Under the pieces are notes generated by a model. It saw nothing but the letters and a program-made list of their open reading frames with translations. It had not been told where the DNA came from and ran no database searches. Below, one piece after another: positions 16,318 through 24,692 of a stretch of 43,833 nt of DNA; within the stretch, counting starts at the first letter, position 1; each line of letters opens with the position of its first letter. This DNA comes from Marinilabiliales bacterium (GTDB lineage Bacteria; Bacteroidota; Bacteroidia; Bacteroidales; DTU049). The DNA lies in NCBI GenBank assembly GCA_002869435.1, contig PKSX01000126.1:1-43833 (forward strand). Reading direction: 5' to 3'. A program made the translations under genes and the position numbers.

Positions 16318-17447
16318 ATCAGAATTTCTTTGGCTTTTTCGAATCCGAGAAACTCGGTAAACATGGAGGAACAATACGACCCGGCATTTCCAAATGCTGC
16401 AATATCACCAGGATTCACAACAGGAAGATCAATCTCTGCAGTAAAAATATCGCGCGAATAGGTCGAAGAAGCCACCACCATGCTTTTTTCAGTATTTCCG
16501 GTTTTAAGCTCCCCTTCCGGGCTGAATATTCTGAGAGGATGATGACTCTCATTCGGATAAATAAGCGGACGGGGAAACTGAGCCGTTGATGCATCGAGAA
16601 TAACAATGGTTTTATCACCGCGTTTTTTTGTATCGAGCACCCGGGCTAAAAAATAAGCTGAATCGGCACCAACTATGCGTCCGGGTTCTAGTATTAATCT
16701 GATATTCTTACCAAGTTTTTCCGACAAACCGTTCATGAGTTCAGTAAGTCTGGACCCGAAAGCTGCAAAATTGAATTCTTCGTTATCCGATACACCAAAT
16801 CCACCACCCAGATCAAGGTATTCCAGATTTGGAAATTCGAGTGCTTTTTCACTCAGCAATTCATAGAAATGCATGAAATACTCTACATCCATAATATCGG
16901 TACCCACATAGATATGCAATCCATTAACATGCTTTTTCAACTCTACAGGAATTTCTTCCGAATCAACACCCAACCTGCTTTTATCGCCAATAAAATATCC
17001 TGCACGACTTTTCGCTGCTTTTTCTGAGTTGATATTGAAGCGAATGCCTACCCTGGTTTCCGGATAATTGGCGACCCAATACTCGAGTTGATTTACAGAG
17101 TCCAGATTAACCGTGATTTCTTTTGCCTGCAAATCATCCAGAGTTTCAAGAGGTAAGGAGGACGCAGTGTATACCACCTGAGATGCATCAAATCCAACGG
17201 AGAGAGCCAGTTCAAGATGCTTTTTTGAGTTTACGAAGATATTCAGCCCCTCTTCCTTTATGACTTTCAAGAACTCAGAATTTGAATTGGCCATGGAGGC
17301 AAAATGGATGGATTTATTATCGTAGGGAATCTCCGAAATCTTTCTGCACTGAAACCGAATACGCTCATTCTCATAAACATAAAGTGGTAGCTTTGCACTG
17401 CTGAGTCTATCTCTTAGAAAACCTTTAACAAATTCATAATTGTACAT
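16314..17447 (-). CDS. Decarboxylase-fold (LysA/ornithine decarboxylase family) protein lacking the PLP lysine
   Basis: A 377-residue protein of fold type III, the alanine racemase/LysA family. Clear family landmarks are LDLGGGFG (residues 212-218, the PLP phosphate loop), LEPGR (253-257), FPRPLIY and GNAGSYCSSM (Tyr358). Yet the strand that carries the PLP-binding lysine, FAQKACSN in E. coli LysA, reads FASMANSN here, with Met52 in place of Lys. The stacking His of HIGS is Tyr180 (HIYVGT), and the catalytic Cys of the CESGD motif appears as Tyr330 (STYSRD). It therefore should not form the normal internal aldimine. It may bind an unmodified substrate, act as a scaffold, or be a regulator. 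It is the first gene of the coupled trio. Confidence 0.82.
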   Translation of the reverse strand: MYNYEFVKGFLRDRLSSAKLPLYVYENERIRFQCRKISEIPYDNKSIHFASMANSNSEFLKVIKEEGLNIFVNSKKHLELALSVGFDASQVVYTASSLPLETLDDLQAKEITVNLDSVNQLEYWVANYPETRVGIRFNINSEKAAKSRAGYFIGDKSRLGVDSEEIPVELKKHVNGLHIYVGTDIMDVEYFMHFYELLSEKALEFPNLEYLDLGGGFGVSDNEEFNFAAFGSRLTELMNGLSEKLGKNIRLILEPGRIVGADSAYFLARVLDTKKRGDKTIVILDASTAQFPRPLIYPNESHHPLRIFSPEGELKTGNTEKSMVVASSTYSRDIFTAEIDLPVVNPGDIAAFGNAGSYCSSMFTEFLGFEKAKEILI

Positions 17448-17451
17448 GTAA

Positions 17452-17459
17452 CAAAAATA
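17452..17459 (-). promoter_or_regulatory. Possible -7 element for the decarboxylase-fold trio
   Basis: Minus-strand TATTTTTG, a TAnnTTTG match 4 bases before the ATG at 17447. The -33 box is weak. This is the only candidate promoter seen for the three-gene run. Confidence 0.35.
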
Positions 17460-17529
17460 ATGAAAAGATTGAATGAATAGATGGAATGTGATAAATATTA
17501 AAACTAATATTCAATTATGTGATTATTTG

Positions 17530-17537
17530 TAATTTTG
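17530..17537 (+). promoter_or_regulatory. -7 element of the C69 peptidase gene
   Basis: TAATTTTG matches TAnnTTTG, with its last three bases forming an in-frame TTG. The ATG at 17553 lies 15 bases downstream. No clear -33 box. Confidence 0.4.
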
Positions 17538-17552
17538 AAAAAAAACACAACT

Positions 17553-19280
17553 ATGCGTATTCTTTTCTTTGTTTTCCTCAGCACATTATTTCTACCGGTT
17601 TTTTCATGCACGAACCTCATCATCACAAAAGGTGCATCGAAAGACGGCTCAACCATGATAACCTATGCCGCTGACTCACACAGGCGATACGGATATCTCT
17701 TCTATTATCCTGCAGCCGATCATAAACCCGGCGATATGGTAGATATCATCCATTATGAAAACGGCGCCTATATGGGACAAATTCCTGAAGTTGCACACAC
17801 CTATAATGTTGTGGGTTTTATGAACGAGCATCAGGTAGCGATTGGCGAAACCACCTGGGGCGGACTTCCCGATCTTCAGAAACAGGATGGGTCATTTATC
17901 GATTACGGATCATTAATGAAGCTGGCCCTGCAAAGAGCCAAAACAGCCCGTGAAGCCATTAAAGTTATGGCCGAACTCATGGAAGAATACGGATATGGCA
18001 GCTTAGGCGAATCCTTTTCCATCAGCGATAAAGATGAAGCCTGGATCATGGAAGTGATAGGCAAAGGAAATCATGAAAAAGGAGCTGTTTGGGTGGCCAT
18101 GCGCATTCCTGACGGATATATTTCAGGACATGCCAATCAGGCACGCATTACTACATTTCCTTTTCAGAAGAAAAACGACTGGTTCAATTCGAAACAGGAA
18201 GTATTTCACAGCCCTGATGTAATAAGCTTTGCCAAAGAACATGGCTATTATAAAGGTTCTGACGAAACTTTCAGCTTTTCTGATGTATACAACCCTGTAA
18301 ACTTTGGTGGTGCACGTTTCTGCGATGCACGTGTTTGGAGTTTTTTCAGAACAGTGAGCAGTGAAATCAGGAATAATTTGTACTACACAGATTATGCATG
18401 TGGAAATATTGAGCATAATTCTGTTTTCCTGAACGGTGAAGCCAACCCCAATAAATTTGCAAGCAATCGCATGCCGCTTTGGGTGAAGCCTGATCATAAA
18501 GTAGACATTACTGATGTGATGGCCGGCATGAGAGATCATTTCGAAGGCACTCCACTCGATATGCGCGACGGAATTGGAGCAGGCCCATGGCATTGCCCTT
18601 ACCGCTGGCGTCCGATGACCTTTGAGATTGACAGCGTGGGATACGTACACGAACGAGCCATTGCCACCCAGCAAACCGGTTATAGCTTTGTAGCCCAAAG
18701 CCGCAGCTGGTTACCCGATGAAATTGGTGGGATATTCTGGTTTGGTGTCGATGATGCCGATGCCACTGTTTATGCTCCGATGTACAGTTCTATTGCGGCC
18801 ATTCCCGAATCATATGCTTTTGAAACCGGATCTATGATTGAGTGGAATGATAAATCTGCTTTCTGGGTATTCAACCTTGTAAGCAACTGGGTATATACCC
18901 GCTACGATTTGATGCATCCGGAAGTGGAAGCTTATCAGACAGAACTTGAAAACGGGTTCATAGCTCAGATTATAGATATTGACAAAGAAGCTCAGGAATT
19001 ACTGAAAACAGATCGTCAGAAAGCAATCGACTATCTTACCGAATTCAGTGTAAACACAGGTAATAAGCTGGTTGCCGATTGGCAAATCTTTTTCCAATAC
19101 CTTTTTATGAAGTACGTGGATGGGAATATGAAATTAAGTGAAGGTCATACCCTTCCCGACAACGGGAATGGTAAAGGTGTTCCGAAAAAAGTCATGCACC
19201 CGGGATACGGACCTGACTGGCTAAGACTTATGATGCTAAACACCGGCAATCGATATGTAGCTCCTAAATCTGATCACTAA
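17553..19280 (+). CDS. C69-family (dipeptidase) N-terminal-nucleophile hydrolase, exported
   Basis: A 575-residue protein of the peptidase C69 family (PepD-like, Ntn hydrolase). The N-terminus MRILFFVFLSTLFLPVFSC is a signal sequence ending at Cys19. In this family the residue after processing is the catalytic N-terminal Cys, and here CTNLIITKGASKDGSTM follows as expected. YAADSHRR, GETTWGG and SISDKDEAWIMEVIG are also family-typical. The same VFSC also fits a lipobox, so the Cys could be either lipidated or the nucleophile, but not both in one molecule. Start: ATG at 17553; the TTG at 17535 lies in the promoter box. The stop overlaps the ATG of the thioredoxin-like gene (TAATG), indicating coupling. 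Confidence 0.9.
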   Translation: MRILFFVFLSTLFLPVFSCTNLIITKGASKDGSTMITYAADSHRRYGYLFYYPAADHKPGDMVDIIHYENGAYMGQIPEVAHTYNVVGFMNEHQVAIGETTWGGLPDLQKQDGSFIDYGSLMKLALQRAKTAREAIKVMAELMEEYGYGSLGESFSISDKDEAWIMEVIGKGNHEKGAVWVAMRIPDGYISGHANQARITTFPFQKKNDWFNSKQEVFHSPDVISFAKEHGYYKGSDETFSFSDVYNPVNFGGARFCDARVWSFFRTVSSEIRNNLYYTDYACGNIEHNSVFLNGEANPNKFASNRMPLWVKPDHKVDITDVMAGMRDHFEGTPLDMRDGIGAGPWHCPYRWRPMTFEIDSVGYVHERAIATQQTGYSFVAQSRSWLPDEIGGIFWFGVDDADATVYAPMYSSIAAIPESYAFETGSMIEWNDKSAFWVFNLVSNWVYTRYDLMHPEVEAYQTELENGFIAQIIDIDKEAQELLKTDRQKAIDYLTEFSVNTGNKLVADWQIFFQYLFMKYVDGNMKLSEGHTLPDNGNGKGVPKKVMHPGYGPDWLRLMMLNTGNRYVAPKSDH

Positions 19281-19612
19281 TGGAATGGTTTAGCGGTAGT
19301 CCTGATGAATTAGTTCAGGCTAAAGACAAGAATATATTGTCGGCATTCTATGTCAGCACTGAGAATTGTAATGTTTGTGTCCCTTTACGGGTAAAAGTGG
19401 AAGAATTTTTCAAAGCTAAATTCCCACAGGTAAACCTCATCATGATGCGTAGCGAACGCTATCCAAGGTGGGCAGCTGAACACAGCCTATTTAGTGCACC
19501 AACATTGGTGTTATTTGCCGATGGCAAAGAAGTGATGCGTTACGGAAGAAATATTTCTTTTCAGGAACTGGAAGATAAGCTTGAAAGGTTAGTAGATTTA
19601 ATGGGCGACTAA
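19280..19612 (+). CDS. Thioredoxin-family protein
   Basis: A 110-residue protein with thioredoxin fold features: FYVSTENCNVCVPLRVKV with the CxxC active site (CNVC), the cis-proline region SAPTLVLFADG, and a C-terminal helix. No signal peptide is seen, so it is probably cytoplasmic. CNVC differs from the classical CGPC and resembles small YtpP-like thioredoxins. It begins one base inside the stop of the C69 gene. Its stop overlaps the stop of the convergent gene on the other strand (19609-19612). Confidence 0.85.
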   Translation: MEWFSGSPDELVQAKDKNILSAFYVSTENCNVCVPLRVKVEEFFKAKFPQVNLIMMRSERYPRWAAEHSLFSAPTLVLFADGKEVMRYGRNISFQELEDKLERLVDLMGD

Positions 19613-20142
19613 TCTCCCTTCGAAAAAACAGCTTCAACCCTACGCCAATCATCCTCGGCTCCAGAAACAATATGCAAATCAAGCTGATATTCATCAATTT
19701 GCCATTTGTACGAGAACTTATACTTATGTTCTGTTGCGTTACCATAAAGAAACTCAAAGTATTTCAACATGGCATCAAACTCATCTTCACTCCATTCAAT
19801 GTAACCATCATGTTCTGAAGAATAGTATTTGTAATATGTAAACTCAACCAACTTTTCGGATTGATCAAACAACAGAAATATTCCGTCAACATATAGATCT
19901 GCGAGAAAATACACAATGGAATCATGACCTGAATAATTAAACATCGTTTTGGTTTTCATATCCATTATCAAAGTCATATCGCTGTCATAAACGTCTAGCG
20001 AATCACCGAAATGAAAAATGGAAAAGCCATTATCTGTTTTTAATTTTTCAATATTCTGAGAAACTGCAGAATTTGAGAAACAAATGAAACTTATAATTAT
20101 ACTATATAACACCTTATTTTTTCTCATGACTATTTTCTTCAT
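19609..20142 (-). CDS. Exported protein of unknown function
   Basis: A 177-residue protein not recognised. Residues of about 7-29 are a signal peptide (VLYSIIISFICFSNSAVSQ). The rest is rich in acidic and aromatic residues (HFGDSLDVYDSD, YKYYSSEHDGYIEWSEDEFD) with alternating hydrophobic residues, suggesting a small beta-rich domain. No Cys after the leader, no lipobox and no catalytic motif are seen. A Met at codon 6 (20127) is an alternative start. A TAnnTTTG box lies upstream. Its 3' end overlaps the thioredoxin-like gene by 4 bp in convergent orientation. Confidence 0.7.
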   Translation of the reverse strand: MKKIVMRKNKVLYSIIISFICFSNSAVSQNIEKLKTDNGFSIFHFGDSLDVYDSDMTLIMDMKTKTMFNYSGHDSIVYFLADLYVDGIFLLFDQSEKLVEFTYYKYYSSEHDGYIEWSEDEFDAMLKYFEFLYGNATEHKYKFSYKWQIDEYQLDLHIVSGAEDDWRRVEAVFSKGD

Positions 20143-20155
20143 TTATTATCGCATT

Positions 20156-20163
20156 CAAAAATA
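20156..20163 (-). promoter_or_regulatory. Possible -7 element of the exported-protein gene
   Basis: Minus-strand TATTTTTG, 14 bases before the ATG at 20142, matches TAnnTTTG. No convincing -33 box. Confidence 0.35.
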
Positions 20164-20237
20164 ATAAAATTTTGTTAATATTATTCATATATTGTAACTC
20201 TGATAATCCCACCAAGACAAATCAAAATGAAATATTT

Positions 20238-20268
20238 ATTGATTGATAAGCGTTTCTCTTTATATTTG
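20238..20268 (+). promoter_or_regulatory. Promoter of the S41 protease/PBP4 operon
   Basis: ATTG at 20238-20241 (3 of 4 match to TTTG), a 19-base spacer and TATATTTG at 20261-20268, just before the ATG at 20274. Confidence 0.5.
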
Positions 20269-20273
20269 CTGTG

Positions 20274-21734
20274 ATGAAACAGGTAGTAATAGCAGTTTTT
20301 CTTGTTTTTGTTTTTTCATTCCTGCAAGGTCAGGAAACAGAAACCTATTATCTGACTCACAAGCAACTGGAAGAAGATGTTCAGTTTTTAGAAGACATAA
20401 TATTTGATGCTCACCTTGCTTTACATTATGTTTGCGACACCAATGATCTAAGAAATGACTTTTCTGAGTTGAAAGAAAATCTTGGTGATTCCATGCAAGC
20501 TTCAGAATTATACACAATGCTGGCCCCGGTTTTTTATCAGATTCAGGATGTGCATTGTGCGCTGAATCTGCCACTGAGCAGTAATGATTATTATTTAAGC
20601 GGGTCAATATATTTACCACTGGCTGTTATCATGCAGGATACTGCCATGTATATTTCCAATGATTATTATGAAGAGTTGCCTGCAGGAGCCCGCATTTTAT
20701 CAATAAATAATTATCCGGCAGACAGTATCATGACTGTGCTGAAAAAAGCATCAGCGTCTGACGGAAACAATGATTATACCCGTGAAAAACTTGCATCTCT
20801 GTTCTTTCCCAATTTTTTTCCGTTATTCTTTCACGTAGATACAGTCAATAACATTGAATACGTTTTTGAATCCGACACCATTGAAAAACAAATTGACGGA
20901 TTAAACAGAAGAAACCTATCAGTAAATTCATGGTTTTTAAGTCAGTTTCCTGATGAAGATGAACTATTCAGATTTGGTTATTCAGAAGAGCTGAATGCAG
21001 CATACATGAGAATCGGTTCTTTTATGGGAGGTTCTTTTGGTGAATATCACAGATTTCTTCGTCATTCGTTTGCATATATTCATAATTATAATCCTGAGTG
21101 TCTTATCATTGACCTCAGAGATAATCCAGGCGGATATTCAAACCGGGGCAAACTATTAACCAGATATTTAATGCCGGAAAAATACACTTATGTGTATAAT
21201 ATTGTATCTAAATCATCTGATATTGTTCGAAATGAAATGATCAGACAATCGGCATTTCAGGTTGAAATCATGAAGTTTATGTTTCGTACATTCAGCAACA
21301 AACCTTTGAGAACAATTTGGAGCATGCCTGGTGGATACATTGATACCACAGACCAGAAAGTTGTTAAACCCATGCCGGCAAGACTTAGATTTGATGAGAA
21401 TTTGGTCATTGTCATGATGAACGGGCTTAGTGCTTCCACATCCGGTCTGGTAATAAATACACTTCGCAAAAGACCGAATACAATTTTCCTTGGAGAGCCT
21501 GCTGCTTGTACCGTTGATGGTACATTTGGCCAACCTGTGGAATTCCAATTGCCAAATAGCGGAATAACCGGACAGATTAGTATTCTCAGGTTTAATCAGA
21601 TTCTTGGCACTCCATCTATGCAACCCATTCTGCCTGATATTGAGGTGAAGCAAAATATTGAGGACTTTGTTGAAGACTTCGATACACAGTTGAAATATGT
21701 GATCGACTTCATCAAATCAAAACAAAAAGATTAA
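20274..21734 (+). CDS. S41-family (C-terminal processing) peptidase
   Basis: A 486-residue protein. A signal peptide occupies residues 1-19 (VVIAVFLVFVFSFLQGQ). The S41 core is visible: LIIDLRDNPGG (residues 277-287), the nucleophile region NGLSASTSG (383-391) and FLGEPAACTVDGTFG, which matches the family's Gly/Glu-rich segment. A region of about 100 residues before the core (LPAGARILSINNYPADS) resembles the degenerate PDZ or tricorn-like part of S41 peptidases. The ATG at 20274 is chosen over the GTG immediately before it. The stop overlaps the next ATG by one base (TAATG), so it is translated together with the PBP4-type carboxypeptidase. A role in envelope protein turnover is inferred. Confidence 0.88.
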   Translation: MKQVVIAVFLVFVFSFLQGQETETYYLTHKQLEEDVQFLEDIIFDAHLALHYVCDTNDLRNDFSELKENLGDSMQASELYTMLAPVFYQIQDVHCALNLPLSSNDYYLSGSIYLPLAVIMQDTAMYISNDYYEELPAGARILSINNYPADSIMTVLKKASASDGNNDYTREKLASLFFPNFFPLFFHVDTVNNIEYVFESDTIEKQIDGLNRRNLSVNSWFLSQFPDEDELFRFGYSEELNAAYMRIGSFMGGSFGEYHRFLRHSFAYIHNYNPECLIIDLRDNPGGYSNRGKLLTRYLMPEKYTYVYNIVSKSSDIVRNEMIRQSAFQVEIMKFMFRTFSNKPLRTIWSMPGGYIDTTDQKVVKPMPARLRFDENLVIVMMNGLSASTSGLVINTLRKRPNTIFLGEPAACTVDGTFGQPVEFQLPNSGITGQISILRFNQILGTPSMQPILPDIEVKQNIEDFVEDFDTQLKYVIDFIKSKQKD

Positions 21735-23170
21735 TGAAGAAATCACTACTATTGCTTGTTTTGCTATGGCCTGTTCTGGCTTTTTCACAAAACACAAATC
21801 TTAATGAAGCCGTACAAGAGCTCAAATCAGATCCGCTCCTGCGACAAGATTCATGGGCTCTAATGGTAATGAACTGTGAAACCGGTGAAGTTATTGCCGA
21901 ACACAATCCTGATTCCATGCTTATTCCGGCTTCAGTTACCAAATTATTCAGTACAGCTCTTGCATTGGAAACACTCGGTGACACATTTCACTTCAGAACC
22001 GGAGTTTTTTATTCGGGGTCAATTAACAATAATACGCTTAATGGAGATATCTGGTTTAAGGGCGGAGCTGATCCGACTATAGGAATGGACTATTGGGGAA
22101 AACTCAAATTCATTGATGCACTGTATACAGAAATCAAAAGTCTTGGAATTGATACTATTCGTGGTGATATGATTGGGCAGGCTGCATTCTTCGACTCCTT
22201 ACTAATTCCATCAACGTATCCAGAAGATGATTACGGAAACTATTACGGAGCAGGCACTTCCGCACTAATCTGGGATGGGAATCGTGTGGAATTAGACTTT
22301 AGTACATCATGGTCTGTTGGTCAGGCCACTACCCTAAAATCCTTTTTTCCGCCATTTCCTTTACTTAAAATCGACAATAAAACCACCTCCGGAAGAAGTG
22401 GCACCGGAGACCGGAGCATTGTCTGGGGAGGGCCATTCGATTATGACCGGATGATTGACGGAACATTAAGTCCCGGAAAATCAAGCTTTAAAGTTTATGC
22501 TTCTTCACCGGATCCTGCATTGGGTTTTGTTCTTGCTGCTCAGTATTACCTGGAAGAAAAAGGCCTTGTTTTTCTGGGCGAGTGTAAATCAACATATTCT
22601 TATTCTGTTCCTGATGATGCTATAGAAATATTGACTTGGGAATCCCCTTCCCTGCTAGAAATAGTAAACCATGTAAACACATACAGCCATAATGTTACAG
22701 CAGAGACTCTGTTTAAAATGTCGGCTAAAAAACTATTCTCTGTTACCTCATACCAACATGCACTCATAGCACTCGATTCATTTATCGTGAAAACAGTTGG
22801 CGATACACTAAACTATGAGTTTCATGATGGTTGCGGCCTTTCAAAAGACAACAGAATATCTCCGGCTTTTGTTGTAAAGTTTCTTCAGCAAATCAGAAGC
22901 AAAACCTGGTTTGAGAATTATTATGCTTCATTACCAATTGCCGGAAAAACTGGTACTCTGAAATCAATGTTTCAAGGCTCAGTTGCTTATGGAAAGCTCA
23001 GGGCAAAAAGCGGATATATGAAAACTGTACGGGCATACAGCGGTTATGTTGAAAATTTAAACCAAGAACCCATAGCCTTTTCTGTAATCGTTAATAACTA
23101 TAAAGGCAATGCATATGCACTAAAAAAGAAGCTTGAAGAGCTGATGATTGCTATTGCTCAATCAGAGTAA
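21734..23170 (+). CDS. dacB: D-alanyl-D-alanine carboxypeptidase/endopeptidase (PBP4, S13)
   Basis: A 478-residue periplasmic penicillin-binding protein of the S13 family with a signal peptide (LLLLVLLWPVLAFSQ). The three PBP motifs are present: SVTK (residues 67-70, Ser67 nucleophile), SHN (318-320) and KSG (425-427, in place of the more usual KTG). The conserved DGSGLS element reads DGCGLS (365-370). The large insert between SxxK and SxN (about 240 residues) is typical of PBP4. It removes the terminal D-Ala or cleaves cross-links in peptidoglycan. It shares an operon with the S41 peptidase gene just upstream. Confidence 0.93.
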   Translation: MKKSLLLLVLLWPVLAFSQNTNLNEAVQELKSDPLLRQDSWALMVMNCETGEVIAEHNPDSMLIPASVTKLFSTALALETLGDTFHFRTGVFYSGSINNNTLNGDIWFKGGADPTIGMDYWGKLKFIDALYTEIKSLGIDTIRGDMIGQAAFFDSLLIPSTYPEDDYGNYYGAGTSALIWDGNRVELDFSTSWSVGQATTLKSFFPPFPLLKIDNKTTSGRSGTGDRSIVWGGPFDYDRMIDGTLSPGKSSFKVYASSPDPALGFVLAAQYYLEEKGLVFLGECKSTYSYSVPDDAIEILTWESPSLLEIVNHVNTYSHNVTAETLFKMSAKKLFSVTSYQHALIALDSFIVKTVGDTLNYEFHDGCGLSKDNRISPAFVVKFLQQIRSKTWFENYYASLPIAGKTGTLKSMFQGSVAYGKLRAKSGYMKTVRAYSGYVENLNQEPIAFSVIVNNYKGNAYALKKKLEELMIAIAQSE

Positions 23171-23223
23171 ATAACAATAGTTCTCTATATTTCAGTTTTT
23201 TTCATATAAATCTTGTATCAATA

Positions 23224-23255
23224 TTTGTAAAATACAAAGCTGTTGGTTACCTTAG
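23224..23255 (+). promoter_or_regulatory. Promoter of ilvE
   Basis: TTTG at 23224-23227, a 20-base spacer and TACCTTAG at 23248-23255 (one mismatch to TAnnTTTG), 27 bases before the ATG. Confidence 0.5.
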
Positions 23256-23282
23256 CGACCTGAATCAAACGTTATAACAGAG

Positions 23283-24302
23283 ATGGAAAATACAGACTGG
23301 GGAAAATTGCCTTTTGGCTATCAAAAAACCCTGAAAAACGTACGTTGCTATTTTAAAGATGGCAAATGGAGTCAGCCCGAGCTGAGCGAATCAGAGTATA
23401 TTAATGTACATATGGCCGCGACAGGACTGCATTATGGGCAGCAAGCATTTGAGGGCATGAAAGCATATCGCGGAAAAGATGGTGATGTACGCCTATTCCG
23501 CTGGGATGAAAATGCAAAACGATTACAAGCCAGTGCTAGGGGAATATACATGGCTGAAGTTCCTGAAGAATTATTTCTGGAAGCTGTAAAAATGGCTGTA
23601 CAAGAAAATATGGAGTTCTTGCCTCCCTACGGAACTGGTGCATCATTATATATTCGTCCGTTACTTTTCGGAAGTGGCGCTGAAGTTGGGGTAAAACCAG
23701 CCAAAGAATATACCTTTATAGTCTTTGTAACACCGGTTGGCCCATACTTTAAGGAAGGCTTTAACCCTGTGAAAATAGCTGTTGTGCGCGATAGTGACCG
23801 TGCTGCACCTCTGGGAACCGGTGCAATTAAAGTAGGCGGAAACTATGCAGCCAGCCTTCGTGGTGTTATGAAAGCCCACGATCACGGATTCGGTTCACCG
23901 ATGTATCTCGATGCCATTGAGAAAAGATACATTGATGAGATTGGTGCTGCCAATTTCTTTGGTATAAAAAACAATACCTATATAACACCATCCAGTTCAT
24001 CCGTTTTACCATCAATTACCAATAAGAGCCTTCAGGTTCTGGCAAAAGACATTGGACTTGACGTAGATGTTCGTCCAATTGATATTGCCGAACTCGATAG
24101 CTTCGAAGAAGTGGGTGCTTGCGGAACAGCTGCCATCATTGCCCCGATTGGCCAGATTGTTGACCTTGACAATGACCGTAAATACGAGTTCTGTCCCGAT
24201 GGCAAAGCCGGTGCATGGAGCACCAAGCTCTATAATATGCTGCTTGGAATACAATACGGTGACGAGCCCGATACTCATGGGTGGATTACTGTGATTGGAT
24301 AG
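23283..24302 (+). CDS. ilvE: Branched-chain amino acid aminotransferase
   Basis: A 339-residue fold type IV PLP enzyme that transfers the amino group between glutamate and the branched-chain 2-oxo acids in Leu, Ile and Val metabolism. The PLP lysine is in TGAIKVGGNYAAS. LHYGQQAFEGMKAYRG, the Glu in YIDEIGAANFF and SSSSVLPSITNKS are class-typical, as is EVGACGTAAII near the end. Length fits the longer, eukaryote-like BCAT branch (about 340-360) found in many Bacteroidota. The gene is monocistronic, with its own promoter-like boxes and a strong terminator. Confidence 0.95.
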   Translation: MENTDWGKLPFGYQKTLKNVRCYFKDGKWSQPELSESEYINVHMAATGLHYGQQAFEGMKAYRGKDGDVRLFRWDENAKRLQASARGIYMAEVPEELFLEAVKMAVQENMEFLPPYGTGASLYIRPLLFGSGAEVGVKPAKEYTFIVFVTPVGPYFKEGFNPVKIAVVRDSDRAAPLGTGAIKVGGNYAASLRGVMKAHDHGFGSPMYLDAIEKRYIDEIGAANFFGIKNNTYITPSSSSVLPSITNKSLQVLAKDIGLDVDVRPIDIAELDSFEEVGACGTAAIIAPIGQIVDLDNDRKYEFCPDGKAGAWSTKLYNMLLGIQYGDEPDTHGWITVIG

Positions 24303-24323
24303 ATATTTTTTTACTATCAACAG

Positions 24324-24354
24324 GCCGGGTTTGAAAAAATCCGGCTTTTTTTTT
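24324..24354 (+). terminator. Rho-independent terminator after ilvE
   Basis: The stem GCCGGGTTT/AAATCCGGC (9 pairs, one G-T) with loop GAAA is followed by a 9-T run. It lies 22 bp after the ilvE stop. Confidence 0.9.
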
Positions 24355-24398
24355 CAAATAAAGAATCTATTGATATACTTTTACGTTGAATAAAAAAG

Positions 24399-24689
24399 AT
24401 GACAAAAAAGGTCTGGACCATAGTAAAAAACAAATACTTTTTATCCACTACATTCTTTTTGGTGTGGATTACTTTTTTTGATGGAAATAATCTTATTCAC
24501 CAAAGTCAACTCCGAGCAGAACTTAATAAAGTTAAAAAAGAAAGACAGTTTTATCTGGATGAAATTGAAAAAGACTCGCGCACCTATATCGACATACAGG
24601 ATAATATAGAGGATCTAGAAAAATTTGGACGAGAGAAATATCTAATGAAACGCGACAATGAGGATATCTTTCTTATTGTGTATGAATAG
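24399..24689 (+). CDS. Septum formation initiator family protein (FtsB/DivIC-like)
   Basis: A 96-residue protein with one N-terminal membrane segment (about residues 13-30, FLSTTFFLVWITFFDG) and then a coiled coil (residues of about 33-62, QSQLRAELNKVKKERQFYLDE). The C-terminal FGREKYLMKRDNEDIFLIVYE matches the FtsB/DivIC family tail. These proteins form the FtsBLQ/DivIC-FtsL-DivIB complex that activates septal peptidoglycan synthesis. The usual Bacteroidota context places it near eno or other housekeeping genes; here it follows ilvE. Confidence 0.88.
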   Translation: MTKKVWTIVKNKYFLSTTFFLVWITFFDGNNLIHQSQLRAELNKVKKERQFYLDEIEKDSRTYIDIQDNIEDLEKFGREKYLMKRDNEDIFLIVYE

Positions 24690-24692
24690 AAC

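Noticed and set aside
16314..17447. Calling this gene lysA (diaminopimelate decarboxylase)
   Set aside because: The fold matches, but the PLP lysine, stacking His and catalytic Cys are all absent, so the enzyme name would mislead.
18123..18698. A 191-codon open frame on the minus strand inside the C69 gene
   Set aside because: It is antisense to a well-supported gene, lacks motifs and has no promoter or start context.
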